64,000 nt of DNA, from the NCBI RefSeq assembly GCF_015352425.1, contig NZ_JADKNH010000006.1:1-64000 (forward strand). Direction: 5' to 3'. Shown piece by piece: positions 25,908 through 35,619 of this stretch. A program made the translations under genes and the position numbers. How positions within the stretch are numbered: the stretch's first letter is position 1; every line of letters begins with the position of its first letter. The notes beneath the pieces are model-generated. The model had not been told where the DNA came from. It worked only from the letters and a program-made list of their open reading frames with translations, and did no database searches. The DNA comes from Fusibacter ferrireducens (GTDB taxonomy: Bacteria; Bacillota; Clostridia; Peptostreptococcales; Acidaminobacteraceae).

Positions 25908-27830
25908 TCATTTGACCGGCACCTCAATGATAAACCGAGTGTAACGATTGACTTCGCTTTCAAGTACAATTTTTCCTAAAAGCGTTTGTGTAATAATATT
26001 GTAGACAACATTCATCCCGAGACCACTGTTGCCATTTTTTCGATTTGTCGTAAAGAATGGCTCAAATATTTTTTTCATGTGCTCAGGGTCAATGCCCCTG
26101 CCATTGTCTTCATAGACCAGAACCAGTACATCAGACTGCAACTGACATTCAATTCGTATAATGCCATTCATTCGATCTCTAAAGCCATGTTCAATAGAAT
26201 TCATAATGAGATTGGTAATGATTTGAGAATAAGCCCCTGGAAAACTATCCAATTCTATCGCAGAATCACAATTGAGTTGAATCTGATGCTGTTGCCTTTT
26301 ATATTCTCCTCTTAAACTCAAAATAACATCTTCTATTGTCTCTTTTAAATTAAATTTAACACGGACTTCACTGCTTTGATTCACAGCAATCTTCTTAAAA
26401 CTCTTCACGAGACCTGCTGCACGATTTAAATTATTGGTTAGGAGATGCGTGGCTTCTCCAATTCCTTCAAAGTATTCAATCAAGTCTGCCTTCGTCATTT
26501 TGCCCTGTTCGATGAGCTCTAAGTTTTTTTGATTCAATAACTCAATATGTGATGTTGTCGATATGCTCACGCCAAGAGGCGTGTTGATTTCGTGTGCAAC
26601 GCCTGCAACCAAGTTTCCAAGAGAAGCCGCTTTTTCCGTTTCAATGATATATTGATATTGCAATTCTAGCTCTTTGTTTTTTTGGCTGATTTTCTCTTCC
26701 AATACCACGTTTTCATTCCTAAATGTCGTTATGATACTTTGAAACGAATTGCAAATCATGCCCATCTCGTCTGCTCTGCTCAAATGACTTTCAGGAATAT
26801 TTTTGGAGTAATCTCCTGAGGCAATATCATCTGCAAATGAAACCAGCAGCTCATAAGGTTTTGTATGTCTTCTGACCATTAGGTGAATCGTGCCAACTGC
26901 CAATATAAAAGCAATCACCATAAAGAAAACAATCCAAAAATAGATGCCATATATAGACTTATTGATACTTTCTCTATCCAACAGGGTAATCACGTGCCAT
27001 TTGTTATTGTCTATGCTATAACTCATCAGATAATACGGTTTTCCCTGATAGTCAATGCTGACGAGTTCTGGCTTTGGCGAAAATATCGCATGGATGTATG
27101 GCTTCAAGGGGTCTTCTGAGTCATATATTGAGGCATTCATCACTTTGTCAGAATCTTCATGGTAGATGTATTTACCATCATCCGTTACCAAAAAGGATTT
27201 GTCATATTCGGACAACGCCGTATCTTTAAAGATCTCTGGTATGGCATCCAGCATGATATCCACAACAACAAATCCATAAATCTCATTGTTTTCTCTAAGT
27301 GCGAGAATCGAGGAGATCACTGTTTTACGCGTATCCCATTCCACATAGGGCGGCGTAAACGCCACTGTGTCTGAATGAGTTGCCACCGCGTACCAAGGCC
27401 GTTTTGTAACTTCATAATCGACGTCAGGCACCGTGTTGAAATTATCCAGATAAAAGTTGGCCTGTTCGTTTGCCACCCAGGCTAAAAAATGAACGGGATT
27501 GCTTTCCTTTATTTTGACCAAATAATCATAGACATTAGGATAATAGGGACTGCTCTTTACATCCTCCCGCGTTTTAACCGTTTTCAGATAATCTAATATG
27601 TCATGATTTAATGCCATCTGCCTCGTATAGAGTTGAGCATTTTCAAATATATTGGCAACATCTTTTGAAATGGATTCAGATTGAATGTACGTTTTTTCAA
27701 GCAAATCCATTTTAACTCTTTGGGTCATAAATTTAAAACTGCTCAATCCAATCGCACTAAAGACAATCAATAAAATCCCAGCAATCAGAAAAGAAAGCGT
27801 ATTGGCCAAACTTCTTCTAATCCACTTCAT
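25908..27830 (-). CDS. Sensor histidine kinase with extracellular Cache domain
   Basis: Membrane kinase of 640 residues. A first membrane segment (about 8-30), an outer double-Cache-type sensor (about 35-290, with VDYEVTKRPWYAVA and FVVVDIMLDAIPEIF), a second membrane segment near 300-322, a HAMP linker, a short coiled coil, then HisKA (VAGVAHEINTPLG) and HATPase_c (EDNGRGIDPEHM, GNSGLGMNVVYNI). Such Cache domains bind amino acids or carboxylates. GGGAGG decides ATG 27830; a frame extension to 27896 is rejected. The racemase-like gene lies 58 bases upstream on the same strand; the convergent HD-GYP regulator may be the output. Confidence 0.92.
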   Translation of the reverse strand: MKWIRRSLANTLSFLIAGILLIVFSAIGLSSFKFMTQRVKMDLLEKTYIQSESISKDVANIFENAQLYTRQMALNHDILDYLKTVKTREDVKSSPYYPNVYDYLVKIKESNPVHFLAWVANEQANFYLDNFNTVPDVDYEVTKRPWYAVATHSDTVAFTPPYVEWDTRKTVISSILALRENNEIYGFVVVDIMLDAIPEIFKDTALSEYDKSFLVTDDGKYIYHEDSDKVMNASIYDSEDPLKPYIHAIFSPKPELVSIDYQGKPYYLMSYSIDNNKWHVITLLDRESINKSIYGIYFWIVFFMVIAFILAVGTIHLMVRRHTKPYELLVSFADDIASGDYSKNIPESHLSRADEMGMICNSFQSIITTFRNENVVLEEKISQKNKELELQYQYIIETEKAASLGNLVAGVAHEINTPLGVSISTTSHIELLNQKNLELIEQGKMTKADLIEYFEGIGEATHLLTNNLNRAAGLVKSFKKIAVNQSSEVRVKFNLKETIEDVILSLRGEYKRQQHQIQLNCDSAIELDSFPGAYSQIITNLIMNSIEHGFRDRMNGIIRIECQLQSDVLVLVYEDNGRGIDPEHMKKIFEPFFTTNRKNGNSGLGMNVVYNIITQTLLGKIVLESEVNRYTRFIIEVPVK

Positions 27831-27888
27831 TTGATTCCTCCCATTTCGTTCGCCATTAGATACATACCCGTCACAGAGTGCTTCCTTT

Positions 27889-28974
27889 CTATTCAAATAA
27901 AATAGGCATCTCCTGATTCAAAAAAGCTTGAAGCATGGCCTGATAAAACATGTCAAAGCTCATGACATCCCCCACTTGATAAGGCTCTTTTGAATCGGTT
28001 ATATCGACGATCAAATGATCACTGCTACTGCCGTAGATAAAGACCTCAGGGTCCATTGGCATCAATTTTTCATGATCTGAAATATCTTGACGCCCAAGTG
28101 CCAGTATAGCACGTTTTCTGATGCCTCGATCCTCATAAACAGGCGTATTTCCAAAGGCATCCACAGAAATAACACCATAGGGATAGGTTGGCTTTTCTTT
28201 AATCTCTATAATCTCAGCTTTAATGCGCATGGTATCCTCATAGAGTGTGTCCAGTTTCATATTGTGATATAGAGGCAGGTCTTTGTTAATCAATAGGCTT
28301 TCGCCCAATCTTAAATGGTTAATCCGTTCAGGCATCGTATCTTTAAAAATAAGCGGCAGAGAACTGGTTGCACTGCCTGAAATATACTTTAGTTTTCTAC
28401 CAATTTGTCGCTCCACTTTTTCAGCAATCTCTATCAGAGCATGCATCTTCTCCACAGTTGGTCTGATGGAGCCGTAGCACCCCAAATTGGTTCCAACCCC
28501 TATAAGTTGTAAAGTGGTCCATTGAGATTCAATTTTATCCACCATTTCCTCTAATTTTACCTGATCAAAAATACCTTCTCTAAGATCTCCCATTTCGATC
28601 ATCAAGACGACTTGGTGATTTTTTTTATGCATCTTACATGCAGTATGAATAGCTTCAAGTACACTTTCTTCAGAGTTCAAGCTGACATCTACATATTTGA
28701 CAAGCTCGTTGACCTCTGAAATCATAGGCGTTCTAACCAACCATGTATCGCATTCAAAAGCAGCTCTCTTCAGAGCCTTCAAATGTGTAATTCTAGAACT
28801 TCCAAGGCTTTCACAACCACTCTCAAGCATGAGCTTTGCAATTTCCTCATGCCCATTACAACCTTTTATAATGCCCGTCACCTTCACGTGACTTCTTGTG
28901 CACCTTGTCAAAATTTCATGCATATTGTGCGATAAGTGCTTTTTATTTATACTGATATGTGGATATGAATTCAT
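27889..28974 (-). CDS. Alanine/ornithine racemase-family PLP enzyme
   Basis: Protein of 361 residues with the alanine-racemase-like TIM barrel. The probable PLP lysine is K37 in TGIIKGCNG, followed by typical blocks (GCESLGSSRI, MIEMGDLREGIF, GVGTNLGCYG, RLGESLL). This pattern fits the ornithine racemase group of clostridia, which makes D-ornithine for the Stickland-type ornithine pathway, but other members of the family act on different amino acids. No ornithine aminomutase genes are adjacent. AAGGAGGA precedes ATG 28974, which rules out the upstream extension. Confidence 0.82.
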   Translation of the reverse strand: MNSYPHISINKKHLSHNMHEILTRCTRSHVKVTGIIKGCNGHEEIAKLMLESGCESLGSSRITHLKALKRAAFECDTWLVRTPMISEVNELVKYVDVSLNSEESVLEAIHTACKMHKKNHQVVLMIEMGDLREGIFDQVKLEEMVDKIESQWTTLQLIGVGTNLGCYGSIRPTVEKMHALIEIAEKVERQIGRKLKYISGSATSSLPLIFKDTMPERINHLRLGESLLINKDLPLYHNMKLDTLYEDTMRIKAEIIEIKEKPTYPYGVISVDAFGNTPVYEDRGIRKRAILALGRQDISDHEKLMPMDPEVFIYGSSSDHLIVDITDSKEPYQVGDVMSFDMFYQAMLQAFLNQEMPILFE

Positions 28975-29069
28975 AGGGAATCCTCCTTCTATTTCAATCA
29001 TTATAATGTATATATAATAAATTTTAAATAAATATTCTTCAAAAACTCCATAATGATCACAAATCATCA

Positions 29070-29116
29070 AAATAGCTACATTTCATAAGCAGCAAACTCA
29101 TAAAATGTAGCTAAAA
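29070..29116 (-). terminator. Terminator after Cache chemoreceptor gene
   Basis: On the minus strand, TAGCTACATTT / AAATGTAGCTA stem followed by TTTTGATG. Confidence 0.8.
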
Positions 29117-29145
29117 TAAGTGGTTGAATCGACGTTGATTCCAAT

Positions 29146-30861
29146 TTAGAATTTGAACTTGTTAATCATTTCATCTAGATTTTCAATCAACTTAATATTA
29201 GATCTTAAAATTTCATTTACAGACTCCGTTTTATGAGAAACCTCTTTGGAAATATTCAAGATGTTCTCAACCTCATCCGCCTCTTGCTCCGTTGCAATTT
29301 GAACCTCTTTAACATTCTCAGCAATGGTTTCCATGGAACTTGTGAGCTGTTCTGATATGGCACTGAGTTCCATCATAATGCTGTTAAATTCTGAGGCATC
29401 GTTGCTGTATTGATCGCCAATTTTATTGAGTTTATCATAATCCAACAAGACCGTTTTATCAATAAAGCTGAGCATTTCACTGGAGTCATCAATTAAAGTG
29501 CCAACTGATTTTTGTATGAAGTCAACGGTCACTTTAATATTTGAAACTAAATTTGCAGATGCTTCCGCCAATTTGCCCACTTCACCAGCAACCACTGCAA
29601 ATCCCTTACCAGCATCTCCAGCTCTGGCCGCTTCAATGGAAGCGTTCAATGCCAACATATTGGTCTGAGCCGTTATCTTGAGAATACTTTCGAGCAACTC
29701 ATTGATTTTATTAACTTCTTTTGCATTGATCATAGCCTCTTCTATTCGCGCCTTAACTGAAGAGTACATTTCAGAAGCATTTGTACTTGCCTTTTTAGAG
29801 TCATTTTTAATGATATTGGCACGTTTATTGATTTCATTCACACGCTCTGCACCTTCAGTCGCTTTTATAGCCACAACCTCAATGGCATCCTTTGCTTCTT
29901 CAAGCGTATCACTCACATGCTCCGTTGCCGCTGACGTTTGTCTGATCACAGCGGAAATATCCGTTGTGGATTGAAGTGCTGAACCGGAAGTCCCCTTCAG
30001 ATAATTCATATTTTCCGATATGACCGCAGAGTCACCGCTGATTTCTTTCGACGTTCTGATCATGCTGCTCAGAAGGTCTTTTAATCCTTGACTGACCTTG
30101 TCAAAGGCTTCACCGATTTCACCAAATTCATCCTTTGTGTGAATATTCATTTTTTCAGAGAAATTAAGTGTTTTATATTCATCCGTTCTCAGAACGATGG
30201 TCCTTAAAGTCTTATTGATCGGAATGACAATTATGGTTACAATCAAAACTGAGAATAGAATTATGATTATGGAAATAATGACAACTTGTAGATAAATAGA
30301 GCGCTGAATGGCAACTAAATCATCCACATAAATACCCGTTCCTACAATCCATCCCCATTGAGTATACTGTTTTACAAAAGATATTTTAGGTTGAGGGACA
30401 TCAACGCCTGGTTTTGGCCACTGATATCTTACAACACCTTCACCATCTGTTTTTGCAACAGCAACCATTTCTTGAAATAAATACTTGCCATCTGGATCTT
30501 GAATACCTGAAATATCTGTATGATTGAGTTCAGTTTTAATCGGATGCATGAGCATCGTATTATTCAAATCATTCACCCAGAAGTATTCCACTTCATCGTA
30601 ACGCATATTTTCAATCGCTGTCAAAGCAGTTTCTTGAGCTTCTGCTTCAGTGACTTCCCCAGCTTCAAAACGCTTGTGTTGAAACTCGATCTCAGACAAC
30701 GGTAAATCCACTAAATCACTTAACTTAGCGATTGTACGCTCTTCGATGATGGCATTTGTCTTAGGTAAAATATACAACAAGATCAATGCCGTAAAAATGA
30801 GAATGATAAATGCTGCCAGCGTTATAATCTTGTATTTGAGTTTCATATTTTTTAAGAACAT
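29146..30861 (-). CDS. Chemoreceptor with single-Cache sensor domain
   Basis: Transmembrane methyl-accepting protein of 571 residues. N-terminal membrane segment (about 12-33), extracellular single-Cache type 2 domain (about 35-190, with [15 protein letters not shown] and [13 protein letters not shown]), second membrane segment (about 195-215), HAMP, then the coiled-coil signalling domain with [20 protein letters not shown]. The sensor closely resembles that of the chemoreceptor at 44950-47340, so the two probably see related ligands, likely small organic acids. GGGAGGCG precedes the ATG. No other chemotaxis genes lie nearby. Confidence 0.94.
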   Translation of the reverse strand: MFLKNMKLKYKIITLAAFIILIFTALILLYILPKTNAIIEERTIAKLSDLVDLPLSEIEFQHKRFEAGEVTEAEAQETALTAIENMRYDEVEYFWVNDLNNTMLMHPIKTELNHTDISGIQDPDGKYLFQEMVAVAKTDGEGVVRYQWPKPGVDVPQPKISFVKQYTQWGWIVGTGIYVDDLVAIQRSIYLQVVIISIIIILFSVLIVTIIVIPINKTLRTIVLRTDEYKTLNFSEKMNIHTKDEFGEIGEAFDKVSQGLKDLLSSMIRTSKEISGDSAVISENMNYLKGTSGSALQSTTDISAVIRQTSAATEHVSDTLEEAKDAIEVVAIKATEGAERVNEINKRANIIKNDSKKASTNASEMYSSVKARIEEAMINAKEVNKINELLESILKITAQTNMLALNASIEAARAGDAGKGFAVVAGEVGKLAEASANLVSNIKVTVDFIQKSVGTLIDDSSEMLSFIDKTVLLDYDKLNKIGDQYSNDASEFNSIMMELSAISEQLTSSMETIAENVKEVQIATEQEADEVENILNISKEVSHKTESVNEILRSNIKLIENLDEMINKFKF

Positions 30862-30985
30862 AACATCGCCTCCCTTAATGGATAAATACCCAAAAAAGAC
30901 GATTTAAACAACTAAAGCTTTTGCATATAAGAATTATTTTAATAAATTTCATATATTTCCCTCTATCCAAGCATATATCAATGCT

Positions 30986-32584
30986 CTACGAAACTCTCAT
31001 ATGGCTTGATTCAACATAGGTGATTTTCTTGGGGACCAACAGGTGACGCAATCTATGTACCCCTACCACTTCCACTAGAATCGCAATATTGGGGCCAGAT
31101 TTCTGCCCTAAAACCAGCTGATAGATCACTTCAAAAAATCGCTTTTGCATTTTTTTGCGTTCATTTGCAGTATTGGCCTGAACAATTTCATAAATCTCAC
31201 CAATCAATGCTTCATCAGAACCTTTAAATGAAACGATCAATTCGACAAAAGCTTTGACCCATTTCTTCTCAGGTGCATTTAAACTCGAATAAAAGGCTGC
31301 ATTAAATTTTTCGTTGATCTGGATTGCCCGCTCTTGATGCCAGTTTCGAATCCAATACGTCGCCTTTGCACATTTAACTTTAAAAGTTTCCATGTCCTGA
31401 TCTATGGTTCTAGAGAATAAGCGATAAAGCACATTTATATTGAAATTCACAAGCGGCAAAGTTGAAGCAATTAATGAAAACTTAGGTTCTCTATCCAGAG
31501 TGGACTGTTCTGCACTTGAAAGCATCATGATGGTCCTGAGCCGTTCATCATCTATTTTATGCTCTTTAAATCTTTTTAAATGTCTCTCGAATTCTGTGTA
31601 TAGGCGAATCACATCATCGTCTAATCCAATGTCAAAGGCATCCGTATTTTTATATTTCGCAAAGAGATATAAGATGATCTCCTTTGGATATACTTTTAAA
31701 AGCTCATCAGGTGTTATTACGAGCCCTGTGCTACTGGACATCTTCGTCTTATTGCCTTTAAGGCCAATAAATTCATAAGGCATATAATGAGGAGGCTTGT
31801 AATTAAAAATTTGATTTGAGATTTTGGATGCAACGGTGAAGCTCCCATTGCGTGAAGAATGATCCCGGCCACCAGGTTCAAACACGACACACTCTTTGCG
31901 CCATCTCATCGACCAATCTATTTTCCAATTCAATTTAATTCGATTAAAAGATTCGAGTTCAGTTATTTCATGATGACCACAAGAACAGTGGTACTCCAAG
32001 GTATCATAAGTGTCATCATACACCATTCTGAGCACATCATCCTTGCCGCAGTTTCTGCAATATAGCGTAATCGGATAAGAACGCTCTCTTGAAACTTCAT
32101 TCCATGTCTGTGTCTTAAATTGCATCTGAATATCGTATATTTCACGTCTTTTGATCAATGCCTCTCTGATGTCTTCCAAATATCGTCCGCGTTGGTAGGC
32201 TTCACTTTGATATATGAATTCTGGCGTTATGCCAAAAGCCTTTAAAGTGGTTTCAAATTGTGCCTCATAGTGTGCTGCATAAGATTCATGACAGCCGAAT
32301 GGATCGGGAACTTCCGAATAAGGTTTCCCAATGTGTTCAGAAAAAGACTCCAGCACATCTTCCGGGACTTTTCTAAAGCGATCATAATCATCCCACGAAA
32401 AGATAAATCGTGTCTTCTTACCCAAACTTTCTAAAGATTTTATGACAAAATATGTGGTCAATATCTCCCTGAAATTGCCGATGTGTACCTGCCCAGATGG
32501 ACTGATTCCAGATGCGCAAACAAAGGTTTCTAAATTTGGATTTTCTTCAATAAGTCTTTTTGCGGTTTCCATTGCCCAATGCAT
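30986..32584 (-). CDS. lysK: Class I lysyl-tRNA synthetase
   Basis: Archaeal-type LysRS of 532 residues that charges tRNA-Lys. The Rossmann catalytic motifs are SGQVHIGNF (HIGH) near 28-36 and KMSSSTG (KMSKS) in the middle; a zinc ribbon (CRNCGKDDV, CSCGHH) lies near 170-210. This class is unrelated to the usual bacterial class II enzyme and is scattered among bacteria. AAGGAGG precedes ATG. Upstream lies a T-box with a probable AAA (Lys) specifier, as known for the class I enzyme of some Bacillus strains, with a dispersed repeat inserted between T-box and gene. Confidence 0.95.
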   Translation of the reverse strand: MHWAMETAKRLIEENPNLETFVCASGISPSGQVHIGNFREILTTYFVIKSLESLGKKTRFIFSWDDYDRFRKVPEDVLESFSEHIGKPYSEVPDPFGCHESYAAHYEAQFETTLKAFGITPEFIYQSEAYQRGRYLEDIREALIKRREIYDIQMQFKTQTWNEVSRERSYPITLYCRNCGKDDVLRMVYDDTYDTLEYHCSCGHHEITELESFNRIKLNWKIDWSMRWRKECVVFEPGGRDHSSRNGSFTVASKISNQIFNYKPPHYMPYEFIGLKGNKTKMSSSTGLVITPDELLKVYPKEIILYLFAKYKNTDAFDIGLDDDVIRLYTEFERHLKRFKEHKIDDERLRTIMMLSSAEQSTLDREPKFSLIASTLPLVNFNINVLYRLFSRTIDQDMETFKVKCAKATYWIRNWHQERAIQINEKFNAAFYSSLNAPEKKWVKAFVELIVSFKGSDEALIGEIYEIVQANTANERKKMQKRFFEVIYQLVLGQKSGPNIAILVEVVGVHRLRHLLVPKKITYVESSHMRVS

Positions 32585-32668
32585 AAATATACCTCCTTAT
32601 TGTATATTGTTGGCTTAACAGCTGATTTATATTTCACTTAATAACATACTTATTTTGAATGATTTTCA

Positions 32669-32767
32669 GCAACATTTGTGTCATCTCCGATGCCCCAAAC
32701 CGATTTTCGCTGACGCTGCTTGAGGGTGAACATGCCTCAGCGCAACTTTCGACTCAAATCTTGTTGT
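32669..32767 (+). repeat. Dispersed intergenic element, full copy R3
   Basis: Core CGATTTTCGCTGACGCTG at 32701-32718; left arm AACATTTGTGTC and right arm GACTCAAATCTTGTT largely pair. Compared with the copies at 62 kb, GCC/GGC in the arms has become GTC/GAC, a compensatory change. GAGG/CCTC internal pair retained. The copy sits between the T-box terminator and the LysRS start, inside the transcribed leader. Confidence 0.8.
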
Positions 32768-32773
32768 TTTAAA

Positions 32774-32820
32774 TAAAAAAACTCCCATCCTCAAGACTTA
32801 AGTCTTGAGGACGAGAGTTA
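32774..32820 (-). terminator. T-box terminator hairpin
   Basis: Stem of about 20 bp around the palindrome CAAGACTTAAGTCTTG with a TTTTTTTATTT tail; the 5' arm region also joins the T-box antiterminator. Confidence 0.9.
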
Positions 32821-33062
32821 AACTTCGTGGTACCACCTCAATTTATCGTATAAAAAAAACGACCTTTCAAGTACGGCAAAATTGCGTATACTCAATCTCT
32901 ATAACGGGAGCAACCGTTGCATCATCCCCTGTCAACTGTCCAACAGGTTCCATACACAGCTCTGAGGCTTTATTCACCAAATTAAACATTTCTCCTTCTC
33001 AGCACACGGAGTTCTCTGTAAAACTTCAATTTGACTACTCTTCTCTTCACAGCTTTTGAATT
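32774..33062 (-). ncRNA. T-box leader (probable lysine specifier)
   Basis: Read on the minus strand: stem I with AGAGAACTCCGTG and the GCTGAGAAGGAG segment, a GAATAAAGC specifier-loop region in which AAA (Lys) is followed by a purine, then the antiterminator T-box sequence GAGGTGGTACCACG (complement of 32826-32839), and a terminator hairpin with T-run at 32774-32820. This order is diagnostic for tRNA-responsive T-box leaders. It controls the class I LysRS gene by sensing uncharged tRNA-Lys. Specifier assignment is by eye. Confidence 0.9.
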
Positions 33063-33184
33063 ATGAATTAAATGTATTATATACGAAACCCATGCATAAC
33101 GTCAACCCCTAAATCAATTTTTGGGGAACTTATTTTCAATTATTTCATCCAAGTACGCCTATCCCATCACAAAAGTTTAATCAT

Positions 33185-33655
33185 TCAAATCACAATATCT
33201 GCCACTTCATAGGATAACATCTCACTAAAGTCTACAATACTCATATTGAGTTGCATGCCAATTTTCCCTGCACTAAACGTAATTTCATCTAGCAAGATAA
33301 TCGTCTCGTCCACAATTGTTGGATAGCTCTTTTTCATGCCTATGGGAGAACAGCCCCCTTTTACATAACCCGTCAATTTTAAAATATTTTTAACGGGAAT
33401 CATCTCAACCGCCTTTTCTGAAACCGCTTTTGAGGCCTTTTTAAGGTCAAGCGTCTTGTCCACTGGAATCATAAAAACATAATGCTGTCCACTTCTCCCC
33501 ACAGTCACAAGCGTCTTAAAAACACTTTCATAGGGCTTGCCAATTTTTTCCGCCACTGTGATGCCATCTAAAAAAACGCCACCTTCACCATAAGTAAAAA
33601 TAGAAAACTCAATGCCCTTTGCCTCACATAATCGAACTGCATTTGTCTTTTCCAC
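33185..33655 (-). CDS. ybaK: Cys-tRNA(Pro)/Cys-tRNA(Cys) deacylase YbaK/EbsC
   Basis: Protein of 156 residues matching the YbaK/EbsC editing family, which frees cysteine wrongly attached to tRNA-Pro. Typical blocks: KTNAVRLCEAKGIEF, VFKTLVTVGRSGQHYVFMIP, the catalytic-site lysine region KTLV, and GYVKGGCSPIGMKKSYPT with the conserved GGxSPxG. Full length. Located directly upstream of the T-box leader and LysRS, but the T-box separates their transcription. Confidence 0.93.
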   Translation of the reverse strand: MEKTNAVRLCEAKGIEFSIFTYGEGGVFLDGITVAEKIGKPYESVFKTLVTVGRSGQHYVFMIPVDKTLDLKKASKAVSEKAVEMIPVKNILKLTGYVKGGCSPIGMKKSYPTIVDETIILLDEITFSAGKIGMQLNMSIVDFSEMLSYEVADIVI

Positions 33656-33746
33656 GTGATCACCTCTCTACAAACAAGTACCAGCACTTCATCCAATCTT
33701 TCTCAATCAGATCTCTTCCGCATATGACTCTATCATAGACCAATTG

Positions 33747-33772
33747 ATCGGCTCTTTCAACATTTCAGCCGA
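33747..33772. promoter_or_regulatory. Inverted repeat in divergent ybaK/M23 promoter region
   Basis: ATCGGCT at 33747 and AGCCGAT at 33766, 7-bp arms with a 12-bp spacer and no T-run. Either a regulator site or a small hairpin. Confidence 0.3.
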
Positions 33773-33904
33773 TATTTAATACGTCGTTTTATATTTATGT
33801 ACGCTCTCATTATCTCCTTTTCAACTGTTAAAGATCACTTTGAAATGATATAATGATGGGGATTTACTTTTTACTCTAATCCAATACGATTCTCCGGAGG
33901 CAAT

Positions 33905-35530
33905 ATGAAAAATAAGAGAGAAAAGCAATACATTATAGGATTACTCATCATTATTCTTGCTATTTTAGGATTCCTCTATGTATCTTACACCACATTTACG
34001 GCTCGCTCCATAGTGCATATTCAAATCATAGACAACTCACAGTCTGTTCTCGATCAATTTGATTTTGATAAAACAACACCATTTACAGCCTTTGATAGGC
34101 GTGTTGAACCCCCACAAGATAAAGAGACGCCATCTGCTATAGAAAAGCCGCTTTTTTTACGTTTTGTAAATTCACTCAAGAACAAAGTCACCTACGAAAT
34201 CATAGATATTGATTCAAGCGGATTTTTACTTAAAAATGTTAAAGATTCAAGTTATATACTCTTACCACATGCGAACATGATTTCAAGTTCAGAGGCTTTA
34301 TCTGCATATTACGCAGAACTTATGCCAAGTCGTCTCACTTTAAATCAAACCCCTATTGGACCCACTGCATCCATTGATCAGAATAAGTGGTCTTATCTCT
34401 CACATGACAATAAATGGGTTGCCCTCACAGATGATGCATGGCACATGTCAAGCGCGAATCTCACAGACATCGTCAACGTACAGGGTGAAGCTATTCAGTT
34501 GCACCTTCAATCTGAGAAACCTTTTACCCTCGGCATGCTCTGCGTTACGGACACCAGTGACAACCAGATCATCTACGAGGGCACTCTGAACAGCGAGTAC
34601 TTGTTTCTACCCGAATATGATGGCACATTCCGTTATCATCTTCAACTCATTTACACCGATAACAAAACCTATAAAGGAGATCTCACCACAGAGTTGACGA
34701 TTCAAATAGATCGACCAATAAAAGTCAGCTTAGAAAAAGATCAAATTGAACAAGGCGGTTACAATACTCTTTTAGTCCAATATGCCTCAGAAACAGATGC
34801 TTTCGTCGCTGAACAACTGCCTTATGACATTCAGTTCTTCAAAGACGAAAACAACCTAAAAGCAATACTCTATGCAGACTACAGAACTCAAGTTGGCAAC
34901 TATCCATTCGTGATTAAAGCCTCCTCTGACGACCGTATTTTCCCCTTAGAGTTTAAAGTTAAATCTCGCAAATTTCATATCCAGCAACTTATTATTGATG
35001 AAACCGTTGCTGCAACCACAAAAAATGACACAGCCAATGCAGAATTCTCCCAAAAATATTCGCCTTTGAGAATGCAATCTTCTGATGCAGATCTCACCGA
35101 CGGCGACTATATATTGCCCACCAAAGGAAGGTTGTCCACTGAATATGGCGAAACCAGATATGTCAACGGCTCACCAACTTTCTATAGACATTCGGGTCTC
35201 GATATTGCCGCACCTAGGGGGACTCCTGTATACGCCACCAACTCTGGCAAGGTTCTTTTGGCTGCGCCACTCATATTGACAGGCAATACCATTTTGATCG
35301 ATCATGGGCAAGGCTTCTTTAGCACTTATTTTCATCTTGACACACTTACGGCTAAAGAGGGCACACTGGTGTCAAAAGGCGATTTGATTGGCGAAGTAGG
35401 CACCACAGGTTTTTCCACAGGACCTCATCTTCATTTTATCATTTCGTATTATGAACATAATCTCGAACCAGGTTACTTTTTAGTTGGTGAACCCATCACC
35501 TATAAAAACTATAAAAACTTTTTAAAATAA
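33905..35530 (+). CDS. Membrane-anchored M23-family metallopeptidase
   Basis: Envelope protein of 541 residues. One N-terminal membrane segment (about 9-30) tethers a long extracellular beta-rich region (about 35-400) and a C-terminal LytM/M23 peptidase domain (about 415-535). Zinc motifs: HSGLDIAAPRGTPV (HxxxD) and GPHLHF (HxH), plus GNTILIDHGQG. Full set suggests an active endopeptidase acting on peptidoglycan peptides near the membrane. Its upstream region has ribosome site GGAGG. A strong terminator follows that overlaps the end of the convergent HD-GYP gene. Confidence 0.9.
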   Translation: MKNKREKQYIIGLLIIILAILGFLYVSYTTFTARSIVHIQIIDNSQSVLDQFDFDKTTPFTAFDRRVEPPQDKETPSAIEKPLFLRFVNSLKNKVTYEIIDIDSSGFLLKNVKDSSYILLPHANMISSSEALSAYYAELMPSRLTLNQTPIGPTASIDQNKWSYLSHDNKWVALTDDAWHMSSANLTDIVNVQGEAIQLHLQSEKPFTLGMLCVTDTSDNQIIYEGTLNSEYLFLPEYDGTFRYHLQLIYTDNKTYKGDLTTELTIQIDRPIKVSLEKDQIEQGGYNTLLVQYASETDAFVAEQLPYDIQFFKDENNLKAILYADYRTQVGNYPFVIKASSDDRIFPLEFKVKSRKFHIQQLIIDETVAATTKNDTANAEFSQKYSPLRMQSSDADLTDGDYILPTKGRLSTEYGETRYVNGSPTFYRHSGLDIAAPRGTPVYATNSGKVLLAAPLILTGNTILIDHGQGFFSTYFHLDTLTAKEGTLVSKGDLIGEVGTTGFSTGPHLHFIISYYEHNLEPGYFLVGEPITYKNYKNFLK

Positions 35531-35559
35531 TGCTTTTACTTTTAAATAAAATTAAGCAT

Positions 35560-35619
35560 AAAAAAATGCCTTGGATTGCTTTTGAGGATCATGTCAAAAG
35601 TTTAATCCGTGGCATTTTT
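35560..35619. terminator. Bidirectional terminator shared by convergent genes
   Basis: AAAAAATGCC / GGCATTTTT outer arms, GGATT/AATCC and GCTTTTGA/TCAAAAGT inner arms; A- and T-runs at both sides. It includes the last codons and stop of the HD-GYP gene on the minus strand. Confidence 0.88.
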
